DNA of 64,000 nucleotides from Skermanella sp. TT6 (GTDB lineage: Bacteria; Pseudomonadota; Alphaproteobacteria; Azospirillales; Azospirillaceae): positions 1,805,501 through 1,869,500 of the forward strand of contig NZ_CP067420.1 of the NCBI RefSeq assembly GCF_016653635.2, in the 5' to 3' direction. Shown piece by piece: positions 26,977-35,593 of the stretch. Each line of letters starts with the position of its first letter. The stretch's first letter is position 1. The translations under genes were made by a program, and so were the position numbers. Below the pieces are notes generated by a model that worked only from the letters and a program-made list of their open reading frames with translations, did not search any database and was not told the DNA's origin.

Positions 26977-26999
26977 TCGCGAATGCGAAACATTCTCAT
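26977..26999 (-). promoter_or_regulatory. Possible iron-responsive operator before the siderophore operon
   Basis: GAATG and CATTC form an inverted repeat with a 5-base centre (26981-26995). On the coding strand the region reads TGAGAATGTTTCGCATTC, similar to a degenerate Fur-type site. It lies about 75 bases upstream of the binding-protein start. Iron control through Fur, Irr or RirA is plausible but inferred. Confidence 0.4.
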
Positions 27000-27078
27000 A
27001 TTGCTCTTTTGGGCGGGACGCAAGCCGTTAGGGCTGTTCCCGATTAGGTCGCTCCGCCCGAGACAGCCGATCCGACGC

Positions 27079-27151
27079 GTTGCGCCATGGATGCAACCGA
27101 CGACCGTCGGCCCGCATCGCATCGAGCCGTAGGTTGCGCCCATGGCGCAAC
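27079..27151. repeat. Pair of short palindromic intergenic repeats
   Basis: GTTGCGCC-CAT-GGCGCAAC (27133-27151) is a perfect palindrome with a 3-base centre. A related copy, GTTGCGCCATGGATGCAAC, lies at 27079-27097 in opposite orientation. They look like small dispersed repeats in the spacer before the siderophore operon. Confidence 0.6.
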
Positions 27152-27189
27152 ACGATGCGTCGAGTGAACCGGAGCGGTTCAACCTGATC

Positions 27190-27500
27190 GGGCACATCTT
27201 CAGAATGTCCAGATCGCCGACCGGTCGATGTCGGTTCAGGCGCGCCCGTCCGGTCAGCGCCATGGCGACCTCCAACTCGGTCTGCAGGATGGCGCCGCCG
27301 ACGGACAGGGCGTGCAGGACCGGCTCGCCGACCATCACGGCGGAAGCGCCCAGGGCGAGGGCCTTGAGGATGTCGGTTCCCCGTCGGATGCCCCCGTCCA
27401 TCAGCACCGGCACGCGCCCGGCAGTTTCATCGGCCACCGGCAGGGTGTCCAGCCTCCGCCCGCCATGGTTGAAGACGATGATGCCGCGCGCGCCCGAGGG
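27190..27500 (-). pseudogene. C-terminal scrap of an alpha-hydroxy-acid oxidase
   Basis: The minus strand encodes IIVFNHGGRRLD, then RVPVLMDGGIRRGTDILKALALGASAVMVG, then ELEVAMALTG. This is the FMN-binding end of lactate/glycolate-type oxidases. Parts between these blocks are missing compared with the family (for example after NHGGRRLD and in the AGVAHVL region). The N-terminal two-thirds is absent, replaced by transposase sequence. It is a non-functional remnant. Confidence 0.75.
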
Positions 27501-27690
27501 TGATCAGGGAGAATAGGTCGTGCAAGGCCGGGGTGGTGCGCAGGACTGCGAGATGGGACCACTGCCGCTGGGTTTCGACGCCGAGGTGGCGGCAAACCCC
27601 GGCCAGCGTGACCTCGACCCGCCGACACTCCAGTTCATCGCCGCCGAAGACTTCTTCTGGATCAATGCTTGAGGTCTGCCAATCTCCCGA
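27501..27690 (-). mobile_element. Transposase fragment joined to the oxidase scrap
   Basis: The minus strand encodes CRHLGVETQRQWSHLAVLRTTP and FSLITL. This matches the C-terminal style of a DDE transposase (GVETQRQWSDLAI..TTP.LLGLFSLVTL). No complete ends were found. It marks a rearrangement joint next to the amide operon. Confidence 0.55.
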
Positions 27691-27707
27691 AACCTGCGAA
27701 TTCCAGC

Positions 27708-29105
27708 TCAGAAGCACCACCGCATCTGCACCGTCCGCTCCACCACGGCCGCGGCCCGGATCACGCTCGCCTCGTCGAATGCGGCTCCCGCGATCTGGAA
27801 TCCGATGGGAAGGCCGTTTCGGTCGTAGCCGCAGGGCAGGCTGATGGCCGGCAGGCCGAGCAGGTTCCAGGGATAGGTGAACCTCCAGGAGGTTTCGAGC
27901 ACGCTCTCGCGCCTGCCGTCGAGCTCGACCTCCCGCTGGCCCGAGAGCCAGGCCGTGATCGGCATCGTCGGGCCGACGACGACGTCCACCCCGGCGAACA
28001 CCCGGAGGAACTTCTCCGCCAGCATCGTCCGGTACCGCTCCGCCTGGAGGTAATCGGATGCGGTGACGAGGCGTCCCATCTCCACCAGCAGGCGGACATC
28101 GTCCCGATAGGCGGATGTCCTGCCCGCCGCCAGGTGATGGACATGGTAGGCGGTCGAGGACGCCAGCTCGATCGCGAAGATGGCTCCCAGGCCATAGGCC
28201 AGCTCCGGCACCCGGAACTCGACCACCTCGGCGCCGCCGGCGGCGAGCCGGGAGATCGTCGCTTCGACGGCGGCGCCGACCTCGTCGTCCAGCGCCTCGA
28301 AGAAATGGTTGCGGCAGACGCCGACCCGCAGTCCGGCGGCGCCGGCTTCGCGTGCCGACGGGACGATCGGGTGCAGCGCGGTCGGCGGTTCGTCGGCGGA
28401 GCCGGCATCATCGGGGTCGTGACCGGACAGGACGTCGACCAGCAGGGCGGCGTCGGCGACGCTGCGCGTCAGCGGACCGGCATGGTCCAGGGACCAGCTG
28501 TGGGGAACGATGCCGGACCGTCCGATCCGCCCGAAGGTCGGCTTGATGCCGACGGTGCCGCAAAGGCTTGCCGGAATCCGGATCGACCCGCCGGTGTCGG
28601 ACCCGAGCGCCGCCATGGCGAAACCCGCCGTGACGGCGACCCCCGAACCGCCGCTGGAGCCGCCGGGAACCCGGTCCGGATCGAACGGGTTGCGGGCCGG
28701 CGGAGTCTCCATGCCCCAGGCGAATTCATGCATCCGGGTCTTGCCGAGCAGGATGGCGCCGGCCTCGCGCAGCTTGCGGACCGCCGCCCCCTCCGTCCTG
28801 GGAAACTCGATCGTGGCTTCGGTGCCCGCCCGCGTCGGCATGTCCGCGGTCAGGTAATTGTCCTTGATCGCGAGGGGAATGCCGTGGAGCGGGCCCAGGA
28901 TCCTCCCCTCCCTGGCCGCCGCGGCAAGGCTTTCCGCCTGGTCGAGGGCGTCGGCCGCGACATGGACGAAGGCGTTCAGATCGCCGTCCTTCGCCGCGAT
29001 CCGATCCAGATAGGCGGCCGTGAGCCCGACGGGGGAGAGCTCCCCGGCCCTGATCGCCTCCGCGGCTTCCCCGATCGGCCGGTGCATGGCTTCTTCGACG
29101 CGCAT
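27708..29105 (-). CDS. Amidase (amidase-signature family)
   Basis: The 465-residue hydrolase uses a Ser-Ser-Lys triad. PLHGIPLAIKDNYL has the catalytic Lys (about residue 78). PGGSSGGSGVAVTAG carries the cis-Ser, and GSDTGGSIRIPASLCG carries the nucleophile Ser. It is related to GatA, AtzF and aryl amidases and releases ammonia from a carboxamide. It is the last gene of an operon with a branched-chain-type ABC importer, so the imported compound is probably its substrate or precursor. Its ATG overlaps the stop of the small upstream ORF. Confidence 0.93.
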   Translation of the reverse strand: MRVEEAMHRPIGEAAEAIRAGELSPVGLTAAYLDRIAAKDGDLNAFVHVAADALDQAESLAAAAREGRILGPLHGIPLAIKDNYLTADMPTRAGTEATIEFPRTEGAAVRKLREAGAILLGKTRMHEFAWGMETPPARNPFDPDRVPGGSSGGSGVAVTAGFAMAALGSDTGGSIRIPASLCGTVGIKPTFGRIGRSGIVPHSWSLDHAGPLTRSVADAALLVDVLSGHDPDDAGSADEPPTALHPIVPSAREAGAAGLRVGVCRNHFFEALDDEVGAAVEATISRLAAGGAEVVEFRVPELAYGLGAIFAIELASSTAYHVHHLAAGRTSAYRDDVRLLVEMGRLVTASDYLQAERYRTMLAEKFLRVFAGVDVVVGPTMPITAWLSGQREVELDGRRESVLETSWRFTYPWNLLGLPAISLPCGYDRNGLPIGFQIAGAAFDEASVIRAAAVVERTVQMRWCF

Positions 29106-29305
29106 CAGGAGGATTCCTTCTTCCGCAGCGGACGGAACACGACGGCGGGGTGGTGGTCGCCCAGGTCCAGGCCGCGCAGCTTCCCGATCTCGGCGGCGAC
29201 GACCTTGTACGCCTCGCGGATCTCGGCGTCCCGCTCCGACGCGACCAGGCTCCCGGGGTCCGATGCGTGTCCGGTCATGACGTCTTTTCCTCCTCCGCTG
29301 CTCAT
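29105..29305 (-). CDS. Small protein coupled to amidase and DUF1028 genes
   Basis: This 66-residue ORF has ATGA overlaps with both neighbours, which strongly supports that it is real. The C-terminal half reads AEIREAYKVVAAEIGKLRGLDLG with a DHHPAVVFRP end. It is predicted to be helical and soluble. The position is like that of AtzG-type small partners of amidases, but the sequence does not clearly match that family. It may be an amidase subunit or adaptor. Confidence 0.7.
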   Translation of the reverse strand: MSSGGGKDVMTGHASDPGSLVASERDAEIREAYKVVAAEIGKLRGLDLGDHHPAVVFRPLRKKESS

Positions 29306-30045
29306 GGCTCGGCGCTCCCTCCACCCGCCGGCCGGTCCGGCGGCGACAGCAGCAGGAGATCCATCACCTCGGGCGGGAACGCGCTGCCGCCCTCCCGCTT
29401 GGGCATCCCGGCGATGAAGGGAAGCAGCTGCGCCTTGGCGATCCCGAAGGTCCGGCGCAGGCGAGGGATCGGGTCGGGGTCCTCGTCGACCCGCACGTCG
29501 AGCTTGGCGTAGGCTTCGGCGCCGAACACGACCAGGGCGGCGGACTGTCGGCCGCGCTTGTCGCCGCCCGCCGCCTGCGCCGCCTCCAGGCAGGCCATCA
29601 GCCGGTCTTCCAGCGGCTGCCCCGCGGTCTCCCGGAACGTCCCGGCCATGGCGGAAAGCACCTCGCCGCCCGTCAGCATGTTGCCCTGCACCGCGAAATC
29701 CCGGCCGTCGACCTCGCCGTGCCAGGGCGTGCAATCGCCTCCGGTCCAGGACGCCGAGCCGCCGGAAGCGTCCACGACCCCGACCTGGCGCAGATTCGCC
29801 TCCGCATCCTCGGCCAGCGCGCCGTCCAGCGCGGACCGGGCGTCGCTGCCGGCCTGCATGGCGTCCAGGATCCGGACGGCCAGATAGGGGTTGACCCAGG
29901 ACTGGGTGCTGACGGCCCCGACGCCGGGGCGGACGAACGGGCAGATCGAGCCGACGGCCGGGACCGCCGACGCGACGGCGACCCCCAGCTCGCCCGTCGA
30001 CGCGCAGCGGGCGACGATGGAGAAGGTATTCGCCTCGATACTCAT
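29302..30045 (-). CDS. DUF1028 family protein (Ntn-hydrolase-like)
   Basis: The 247-residue protein starts with NTFSIVARCASTGELGVAVASAVPAVG and has QSWVNPYLAVRILDAM, GRDFAVQGNML and SAALVVFG, the DUF1028 landmarks. The family has an Ntn-hydrolase-like fold and often sits in operons for peptidoglycan or amide degradation; its reaction is not established. Here it lies between ABC transporter genes and the amidase, which suggests a role in hydrolysing the imported compound. Confidence 0.88.
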   Translation of the reverse strand: MSIEANTFSIVARCASTGELGVAVASAVPAVGSICPFVRPGVGAVSTQSWVNPYLAVRILDAMQAGSDARSALDGALAEDAEANLRQVGVVDASGGSASWTGGDCTPWHGEVDGRDFAVQGNMLTGGEVLSAMAGTFRETAGQPLEDRLMACLEAAQAAGGDKRGRQSAALVVFGAEAYAKLDVRVDEDPDPIPRLRRTFGIAKAQLLPFIAGMPKREGGSAFPPEVMDLLLLSPPDRPAGGGSAEP

Positions 30046-30061
30046 GATTGGCTCCTCCGCA

Positions 30062-30793
30062 TCAGATGCGCAAATGCTGCTCCAGGGCCGCGGCCGTGTC
30101 GGCGTGCGCCACGTCGCCTTCCTCCACGATCTCGCCGATCTTCAGGATCGCGTAGCGGTCGGCGACCGACAGGGCGAAGGGCAGGTTCTGCTCGACCAGC
30201 AGGACGGTCACGCCGTTCCGCTCCTTGGTCGAGCGCAGGACCTGCGCCATCCGGTCCACCATGGACGGCTGGAGGCCCTCGGAAATCTCGTCGATCAGCA
30301 TGATCCGCGGCCGGGAGACGAGGCTGCGCGACAGCAGCAGCATCTTCTGCTCGCCGCCGCTCAGCGTTCCCGCCCGCTGCTTGAACCGCTTGGCGATCAC
30401 CGGGAAGGCCGCCTCGACCTCGTCCATCCGTTCGCCGAGGAGGCGGTCCTCGGTCACCCCCAGCCGAAGGTTCTCCTCGACGGTGAGATCCTGGAAGATC
30501 GCGTATTCCTGCGGCGTGTAGGCCAGCGCCTCGCGGGCGTTGAGGTGCGGCGCGCGGTTCGCGATCTCGTGCCCGTCCAGGCGGATGGTGCCGGTCCTGG
30601 CCCGGACGAAGCCCATGATGGTCTTCAGCAGCGTCGACTTGCCCATCCCGTTCTTGCCGAGCACGACCAGGATCTCGCCCGGTGCGATCGAGAACGAGAC
30701 GTCGCGGATCACCGTCGCGGCGCCGTATCCGCTGCTCAGGCCGGCGATCTCCAGCCGGCTCCGGCCGGCGGTTTGGGTATCCGTTCCGCTCAC
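30062..30793 (-). CDS. Branched-chain-type ABC transporter ATPase (LivF-like)
   Basis: The 243-residue ATPase has Walker A GKNGMGKST, signature LSGGEQKMLLLSRSL, Walker B IMLIDEISEGLQ and switch LVEQN. Length and the EISEGLQP motif mark it as LivF/UrtE type. The GTG start overlaps the stop of the fused permease-ATPase gene (GTGA). It pairs with the ATPase half of that fusion. Confidence 0.93.
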   Translation of the reverse strand: MSGTDTQTAGRSRLEIAGLSSGYGAATVIRDVSFSIAPGEILVVLGKNGMGKSTLLKTIMGFVRARTGTIRLDGHEIANRAPHLNAREALAYTPQEYAIFQDLTVEENLRLGVTEDRLLGERMDEVEAAFPVIAKRFKQRAGTLSGGEQKMLLLSRSLVSRPRIMLIDEISEGLQPSMVDRMAQVLRSTKERNGVTVLLVEQNLPFALSVADRYAILKIGEIVEEGDVAHADTAAALEQHLRI

Positions 30794-32607
30794 GGTGCGG
30801 CCTCCAGTTCCTGACCGGCATAGACGGCCTTGACGAGATCGGACGAGACGACCTCCTCGACGGTGCCGTCGAGCAGCAGCTTGCCCTGGTGCAGGACGAC
30901 GATGCGGTTGGAAATCTCCCGGACGAAATCGAGGTCGTGCTCGATCAGGAAGATGCAAAGGTCGTATTCCTCGACCAGCCGGGTCAGGACATGCCCGATC
31001 GCGACCCGCTCGGGCCGGGTCAGGCCGGCCGTCGGCTCGTCCAGCAGCAGGACGCGCGGCTCGGTGGCGAGGACCATCGCGAGTTCGAGCCCGCGCTTCA
31101 TGCCGTGCGACAGGTAGCGCGTCTCGACGCCCAGCTTGTGGTCGAGGCCGGTGGCCGCCAGGATCTCCAGCGCCGGATCGGGAAGGGCCACCGTCTCGCT
31201 GCGATGGAGCCGGCTGGCTCCGTCGATGCGGTAGCGGGCGAGCCTGAGACACTCGCCGACGGTCAGGCTGTCGAACAGGCTGGTGTTCTGGAAGCTGCGC
31301 CCGACACCGAGCCCGACGATCTTCTGCGGAGAACTCCGCCCGATCTCGGTCCCGGCGATCGCGACGGTGCCGCCCGTGCGCTCCGTGCCGTTGCTGATGC
31401 AGCGCATCAGGGTCGTCTTGCCGGCGCCGTTCGGACCGACGATGCTGAGCAGCTGGCCCGCGATGCCCTCGACCTGGATGCCGTCCAGCACGGTCAGGCT
31501 GCCGTACCGGCAGGTCAGGCCGTCGATCCGGATCGGGGCGGCGGAGGCGCCCGCCGCGGCCGGGTGCCCCTTGGCGGAGGGGACGAGCCTGATGCCGGTT
31601 CCCCGCGCCGTCTCCCCGTCGGCGGAGCCGCGCCTGCGATACCGGCGCCACGCGCCCGTCACCAGGGATGCCACGCCGTTCGGCAGCAGGATGATGACGA
31701 CCACGAAGGTGACGCCGACGATGAAGTTCCAGAGGAACGGCAGGTTGCCCGACAGGTAGGATGACGTGACATCGATGCCGATGGCGCCCAGGATCGGGCC
31801 GATGAGCGTCCCGCGCCCGCCCAGCGCCACCCAGATCAGGGATTCCGTGCCCAGGAGGAAGCCGGCGAGTTCGGGCGCCACCACGTTGGAGAAGGCCGCG
31901 TAGCCGAAGCCGGCCACGGCCGCGATGCCGGCGCAGGCGACGAAGAGGCCGGTCTTGATGCGCGAGACCGGGATGCCGAGATAGGCGCAGCGGTCCTCGT
32001 TCTCCCGGATCGCCACCAGGATGCGGCCGTAGTCGCTGCGGACGAACAGCCACGCCACGGCGCCGACCGCGACCAGGAAGGTGCCGGCGATCCAGAACCA
32101 GGTGTCGATCGACCAGTAATAGGTCGGAAACCCGGACAGGCCGCTGCTCGACCCGGTGAAGCGGCCGCCGGAGAAGATGACCTGCACCAGCACGATCGGC
32201 AGGGCCAGCGTGACGATCGAGGAATAGAGGGGCGAGGCCCCGTGGTAGAACGAGAGCAGGCCCGTCGCCCAAGCCGTGACCATCGCGACGGCGATGCCGG
32301 CGGCCAGCGCGCCGATCGCCCACCAGGGGCCGAAGCCCCAGTGGGTGAAGACCAGCGCGCAGGCATAGGCTCCGATGCCGAAGAAGGCCGATTGCCCGAA
32401 GGTCAGGACGCCCGCATAGCCCCAGACCAGGTCCACCGTCAGCGCCAGGGCCGCGAGGAACAGCGCGCGGGTGAGGATATTCGTCATGTAGGTGCCGAGA
32501 TAGAGCGGCGCCGTACCGATGATGATCAGGGCGATGGCTGCGCCCACGGCCGTGCGCAGGATCTGGCGCCTCGACCGCCCGGTCGCGTCCGGAATTGCTT
32601 CAGCCAC
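30790..32607 (-). CDS. Fused LivM permease and LivG ATPase
   Basis: This 605-residue protein joins two subunits that are normally separate. Residues 1-320 form a LivM-type permease with about eight to ten hydrophobic segments and GYAGVLTFGQSAFFGIGAY. A linker of about 40 residues follows. Residues 360-600 form a LivG-type ATPase with Walker A GPNGAGKTTL, signature LSHGMKRGLELAM (with MK for the more usual EQ), Walker B LLLDEPTAGL and switch LIEHD. There is no stop or frameshift between the parts. It belongs to the amide-uptake operon and overlaps the LivH-type gene by eight bases. Confidence 0.93.
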   Translation of the reverse strand: MAEAIPDATGRSRRQILRTAVGAAIALIIIGTAPLYLGTYMTNILTRALFLAALALTVDLVWGYAGVLTFGQSAFFGIGAYACALVFTHWGFGPWWAIGALAAGIAVAMVTAWATGLLSFYHGASPLYSSIVTLALPIVLVQVIFSGGRFTGSSSGLSGFPTYYWSIDTWFWIAGTFLVAVGAVAWLFVRSDYGRILVAIRENEDRCAYLGIPVSRIKTGLFVACAGIAAVAGFGYAAFSNVVAPELAGFLLGTESLIWVALGGRGTLIGPILGAIGIDVTSSYLSGNLPFLWNFIVGVTFVVVIILLPNGVASLVTGAWRRYRRRGSADGETARGTGIRLVPSAKGHPAAAGASAAPIRIDGLTCRYGSLTVLDGIQVEGIAGQLLSIVGPNGAGKTTLMRCISNGTERTGGTVAIAGTEIGRSSPQKIVGLGVGRSFQNTSLFDSLTVGECLRLARYRIDGASRLHRSETVALPDPALEILAATGLDHKLGVETRYLSHGMKRGLELAMVLATEPRVLLLDEPTAGLTRPERVAIGHVLTRLVEEYDLCIFLIEHDLDFVREISNRIVVLHQGKLLLDGTVEEVVSSDLVKAVYAGQELEAAP

Positions 32608-33436
32608 GGGAGAGTCCTTGAGGTTTGATGCGCAGGATGACGGCGGCGAGCACGACGATCGTGATGCCGCCGAGGATCGGGCTGACGAAGGTGCTGACGA
32701 GCACCTGGGCGCCGCCGAGCACCAGGGAGGCCAGGGCCAGGCCGGGGACCGCGACGCCGGAAACGAGCACGAGCATGAACGAGTTGACCAGCCAGGGCAG
32801 GCCCATGTTGGGATCGACCGACAGCAGCGGCGTGATCAGGGCGCCCGCCGCGCAGGCCAGCGCCGCGCCGAGCCCGAACGTCACGGCACGCACCTTGACG
32901 CTGTCGATGCCGAGCCCCCGCGCGAGGTTCTCGTTCATGATCACCGCGCGGGCATTGAGGCCGAAGCGGGTGAGGTAGAGCAGCGCCGTCAGCAGGAGGC
33001 CCAGGACGACGGCGACCGCGATCAGGATCAGCCTCCAGGACGAGTAGGCGGTTCCGAGCAGGTCGATGGTTCCCGAGATCGGGCTTTGGGCGAACTGCAC
33101 CTCCCGCCCGAAGCCGAAGACGATGACCTGTGCGATGATGATCCCGAGTCCCCAGGTCGCCAGGATCGCGTCCAGCGGCCTGGAATAGAGCGGCCGGACC
33201 ACCAGCCGTTCGACCACGATCCCGAGGACGAAGCCGAAGGCCGCGGCGGCCGGTATGGTCAGCCAGGGGCTGAAACCGTGGGCGGTGACGACATGGGCGG
33301 TGTAGCCGCCCACGGTCAGGAAGGCGCCATGGGCGAAGTTGATCAGCTTCATGACGCCGAGGATGATCATCAGTCCGGTGGCCACGATGAAAAGCATCGA
33401 GGCCGTGGTCAGGATGTCGAGCAGGAGGACTGCCAT
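32600..33436 (-). CDS. Branched-chain-type ABC transporter permease (LivH-like)
   Basis: The 278-residue membrane protein has the LivH pattern: LGVMKLINFAHGAFLTVGGY at residues 26-46, ERLVVRPLYSRPLDAILATWG, and a late VSGVAVPGLALASLVLGGAQ. It pairs with the LivM half of the fused neighbour. It follows the binding-protein gene after 76 bases in the same operon. Confidence 0.93.
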   Translation of the reverse strand: MAVLLLDILTTASMLFIVATGLMIILGVMKLINFAHGAFLTVGGYTAHVVTAHGFSPWLTIPAAAAFGFVLGIVVERLVVRPLYSRPLDAILATWGLGIIIAQVIVFGFGREVQFAQSPISGTIDLLGTAYSSWRLILIAVAVVLGLLLTALLYLTRFGLNARAVIMNENLARGLGIDSVKVRAVTFGLGAALACAAGALITPLLSVDPNMGLPWLVNSFMLVLVSGVAVPGLALASLVLGGAQVLVSTFVSPILGGITIVVLAAVILRIKPQGLSRG

Positions 33437-33512
33437 CCGGTTTCCGTTCTTGGCCGTGCTGGAAGCGGGGCGGGCGGCCGGTCGGCGGCGCCCGGCCCGA
33501 TGGAACGATGGA

Positions 33513-34664
33513 TCAGAGGTTCGGGCACTGCTGGCCGGGATCGACGTTCTCGAAGGTCTTGATGACCTCGACGCTGCCGCCGTCCTTGACCTGGCCCAGA
33601 TACATCGTCAGCGCGGTATGGTGCTGCTTGTCCATCCGGATGGTTCCGCGCGGTCCGGTGAACGACACTTCGGGCAGGGCCTCGACGACTTCCTCCGGAT
33701 CGGTCGACCCGGCCTTCTCGACGGCGGCCTTGTAGAGATAGATCGCCTCGTACTGCGGCACGGAGAGATCGTTCGGGGTCTTCAGCTCGCCGCCGAACTT
33801 CTTCTGCATCGCATCCAGGAACTTCTTGTTCTCGGCGCTGTCGATGCCGGTCATGTAGGACTGCGAGATGAACATGCCTGTGGCGTCGGCGCCCATCGTC
33901 TTGGCGGTGCCCTCGTCGACGGCGAGGTTGCCGTAGGGGATCGTGACGCCCGCGTTGCGCAGCTGCTTGGTCAGGGTGACGTTGGGCGCACCGCCGGCCG
34001 TGGAGGTGATCAGGGCGTCGGGGTTCTTGGAGCGCAGGTCGCTGATGATCGGAGTCCAGTCGGAACCGTCCATCGGCAGGTATTCCTCACCCAGGACCCG
34101 GCCGCCCTTCTCTTCGATGTATTGCCGCGTGAACTCGAGCATGCCGCGCCCGAAATTGTAGTCGCTGCCGATCAGGTAGAAGGTCTTCGCGTTCAGCGTG
34201 TCGCTGAAATGGTCGACGATCGGCTTGACCTGCTGGTCCGGAACCCAGGCGGGGACGAACATCCAGGGGCTGCACGAGCGCCCTTCGTAAAACGACGTGT
34301 AGATGTAGGGCTTGCCCGCCCGGTTGACGATGGGAAGACCGGCGTTGCGGGCGGCGCTCGTCTCCATCGAGATCAGGACGTCCACGTCGTCCTGGAACAC
34401 CAACGAGTTGAAGGCGCGTTGCGCACCCTGCGCGCCGCTGCCGTCGTCGGCGACGACCAGCTCGACCTGCCGGCCGAGAATGCCGCCCGCCGCGTTTATC
34501 TCCTCCGCGGCCAGCTGGCTCGACTGCACGACCGAGGGCGCCACCACGCTGTTCGCGCCGCTCAGGCCGACCGGGATGCCGATCTTGACCGTCTCCTGTG
34601 CGACGGCGCCGTTCATCAAGGCGCCCAGCAGCGCGAGGCTTCCGATCCATTGAAGCGTCTTCAT
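33513..34664 (-). CDS. Periplasmic amide/urea/branched-chain-type binding protein
   Basis: The 383-residue protein has a signal peptide (MKTLQWIGSLALLGALMNGAVA) and a type I periplasmic-binding fold (VKIGIPVGLSGANSVV, then AAEEINAAGGILGRQVELVVADDG). It is closest in style to UrtA/AmiC-like receptors. It binds the ligand imported by the LivH/LivM-G/LivF proteins. Nitrilase and amidase genes in the operon point to an amide, ureide or nitrile-derived ligand, but this is inferred. Confidence 0.92.
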   Translation of the reverse strand: MKTLQWIGSLALLGALMNGAVAQETVKIGIPVGLSGANSVVAPSVVQSSQLAAEEINAAGGILGRQVELVVADDGSGAQGAQRAFNSLVFQDDVDVLISMETSAARNAGLPIVNRAGKPYIYTSFYEGRSCSPWMFVPAWVPDQQVKPIVDHFSDTLNAKTFYLIGSDYNFGRGMLEFTRQYIEEKGGRVLGEEYLPMDGSDWTPIISDLRSKNPDALITSTAGGAPNVTLTKQLRNAGVTIPYGNLAVDEGTAKTMGADATGMFISQSYMTGIDSAENKKFLDAMQKKFGGELKTPNDLSVPQYEAIYLYKAAVEKAGSTDPEEVVEALPEVSFTGPRGTIRMDKQHHTALTMYLGQVKDGGSVEVIKTFENVDPGQQCPNL

Positions 34665-34723
34665 GGTTCATTCCCTGTTTTGGACGAGGTTCATTGAGCG
34701 AAATTCGTTGGGCGCGGCTGTCG

Positions 34724-35593
34724 TCAGTACCAGCCGGGCCGAGCCGCCGTGCCGAGCATTTCCGGATAGAGGTCGGTTCGCCGATCCCGCATGACCTGGT
34801 TGAAGTCGTTCCAGGTGCGCTGGCGCCGTGCCGCTGAAAGATTGCAGATGCCGGTCACCATCGCGGGGTCGGAGACGCTGGCGGGGCCGGCGATCGGCCA
34901 GCCGTTGGGATTGATGATCAGGCTCTGCCCGATGAACGGTTGGCCGCGTTCGGTCCCGATCCGGTCGCAGGCCGCGACGAACATCGAGTTGCTGTGGGCG
35001 GCCGCCATGCAAAGGATGTTGGCCATGGCCGGCGCGTTGGCGGGCTGCTCCGCCATGGGAACCCAGTTGGTAGGCACACAAACTAGATCCGCACCCTGAA
35101 GGGCCAGGAGCCGCCACGCCTCGGGGAACCAGCCGTCATAGCAGATCAGGACGCCGATCCTGCCGAACGGCGTGTGGAACACCGGGAACCCCAGGTCTCC
35201 GCGCTCGAAGTAGAGCGCCTCCGCATTCCACAGATGGTTCTTCCGATAGGTGCCGATCACGCCCTTGGGCCCGATCACGACCGCGCTGTTGTAGAGGCGA
35301 TCATCCTGCCGCTCGAGGAAGCCGGCAACGACATGGAGGTCGTGGTCGGCCGCCGCCTTCGCCCAGGCGGCGATGGATCTCCCGGTTTCGACGGTTTCCG
35401 AAAGCTCGTAGGCCTCCTTGCGGGAGCCGAGCACATAGCCCGAATTGCAAAGCTCGGGAAGAACCACCAGTTTCGAGCCCTGTGCCGCGGCATCGCGGAT
35501 CAGGGAAATGCTGGTCTCGACGTTTCGCTCCAGTTCGCCGATACGCGGCTCGAACTGCAGGCACGAAATCTGGATTTCCGCTTCACCTGTCAT
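34724..35593 (-). CDS. Carbon-nitrogen hydrolase (nitrilase superfamily)
   Basis: The 289-residue enzyme has the Glu-Lys-Cys triad: VVLPELCNSGYVL (Glu), TYRKNHLW (Lys) and VLICYDGWFPE (Cys). The CYDGWFPE form is typical of amidohydrolases such as carbamoylputrescine amidase or aliphatic-amidase-like members, more than of true nitrilases. The ATG at 35593 follows GGTGGAG. It is the first gene of the operon that ends at 27708, and all eight genes are on the minus strand with short gaps or overlaps. Confidence 0.92.
   Translation of the reverse strand: MTGEAEIQISCLQFEPRIGELERNVETSISLIRDAAAQGSKLVVLPELCNSGYVLGSRKEAYELSETVETGRSIAAWAKAAADHDLHVVAGFLERQDDRLYNSAVVIGPKGVIGTYRKNHLWNAEALYFERGDLGFPVFHTPFGRIGVLICYDGWFPEAWRLLALQGADLVCVPTNWVPMAEQPANAPAMANILCMAAAHSNSMFVAACDRIGTERGQPFIGQSLIINPNGWPIAGPASVSDPAMVTGICNLSAARRQRTWNDFNQVMRDRRTDLYPEMLGTAARPGWY

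Noticed and set aside
25956-27437. A 493-codon frame joining the oxidase remnant with the siderophore-binding protein
   Set aside because: The binding protein has its own ATG and signal peptide at 26903. The upstream part is a chance in-frame extension through a spacer with repeats.
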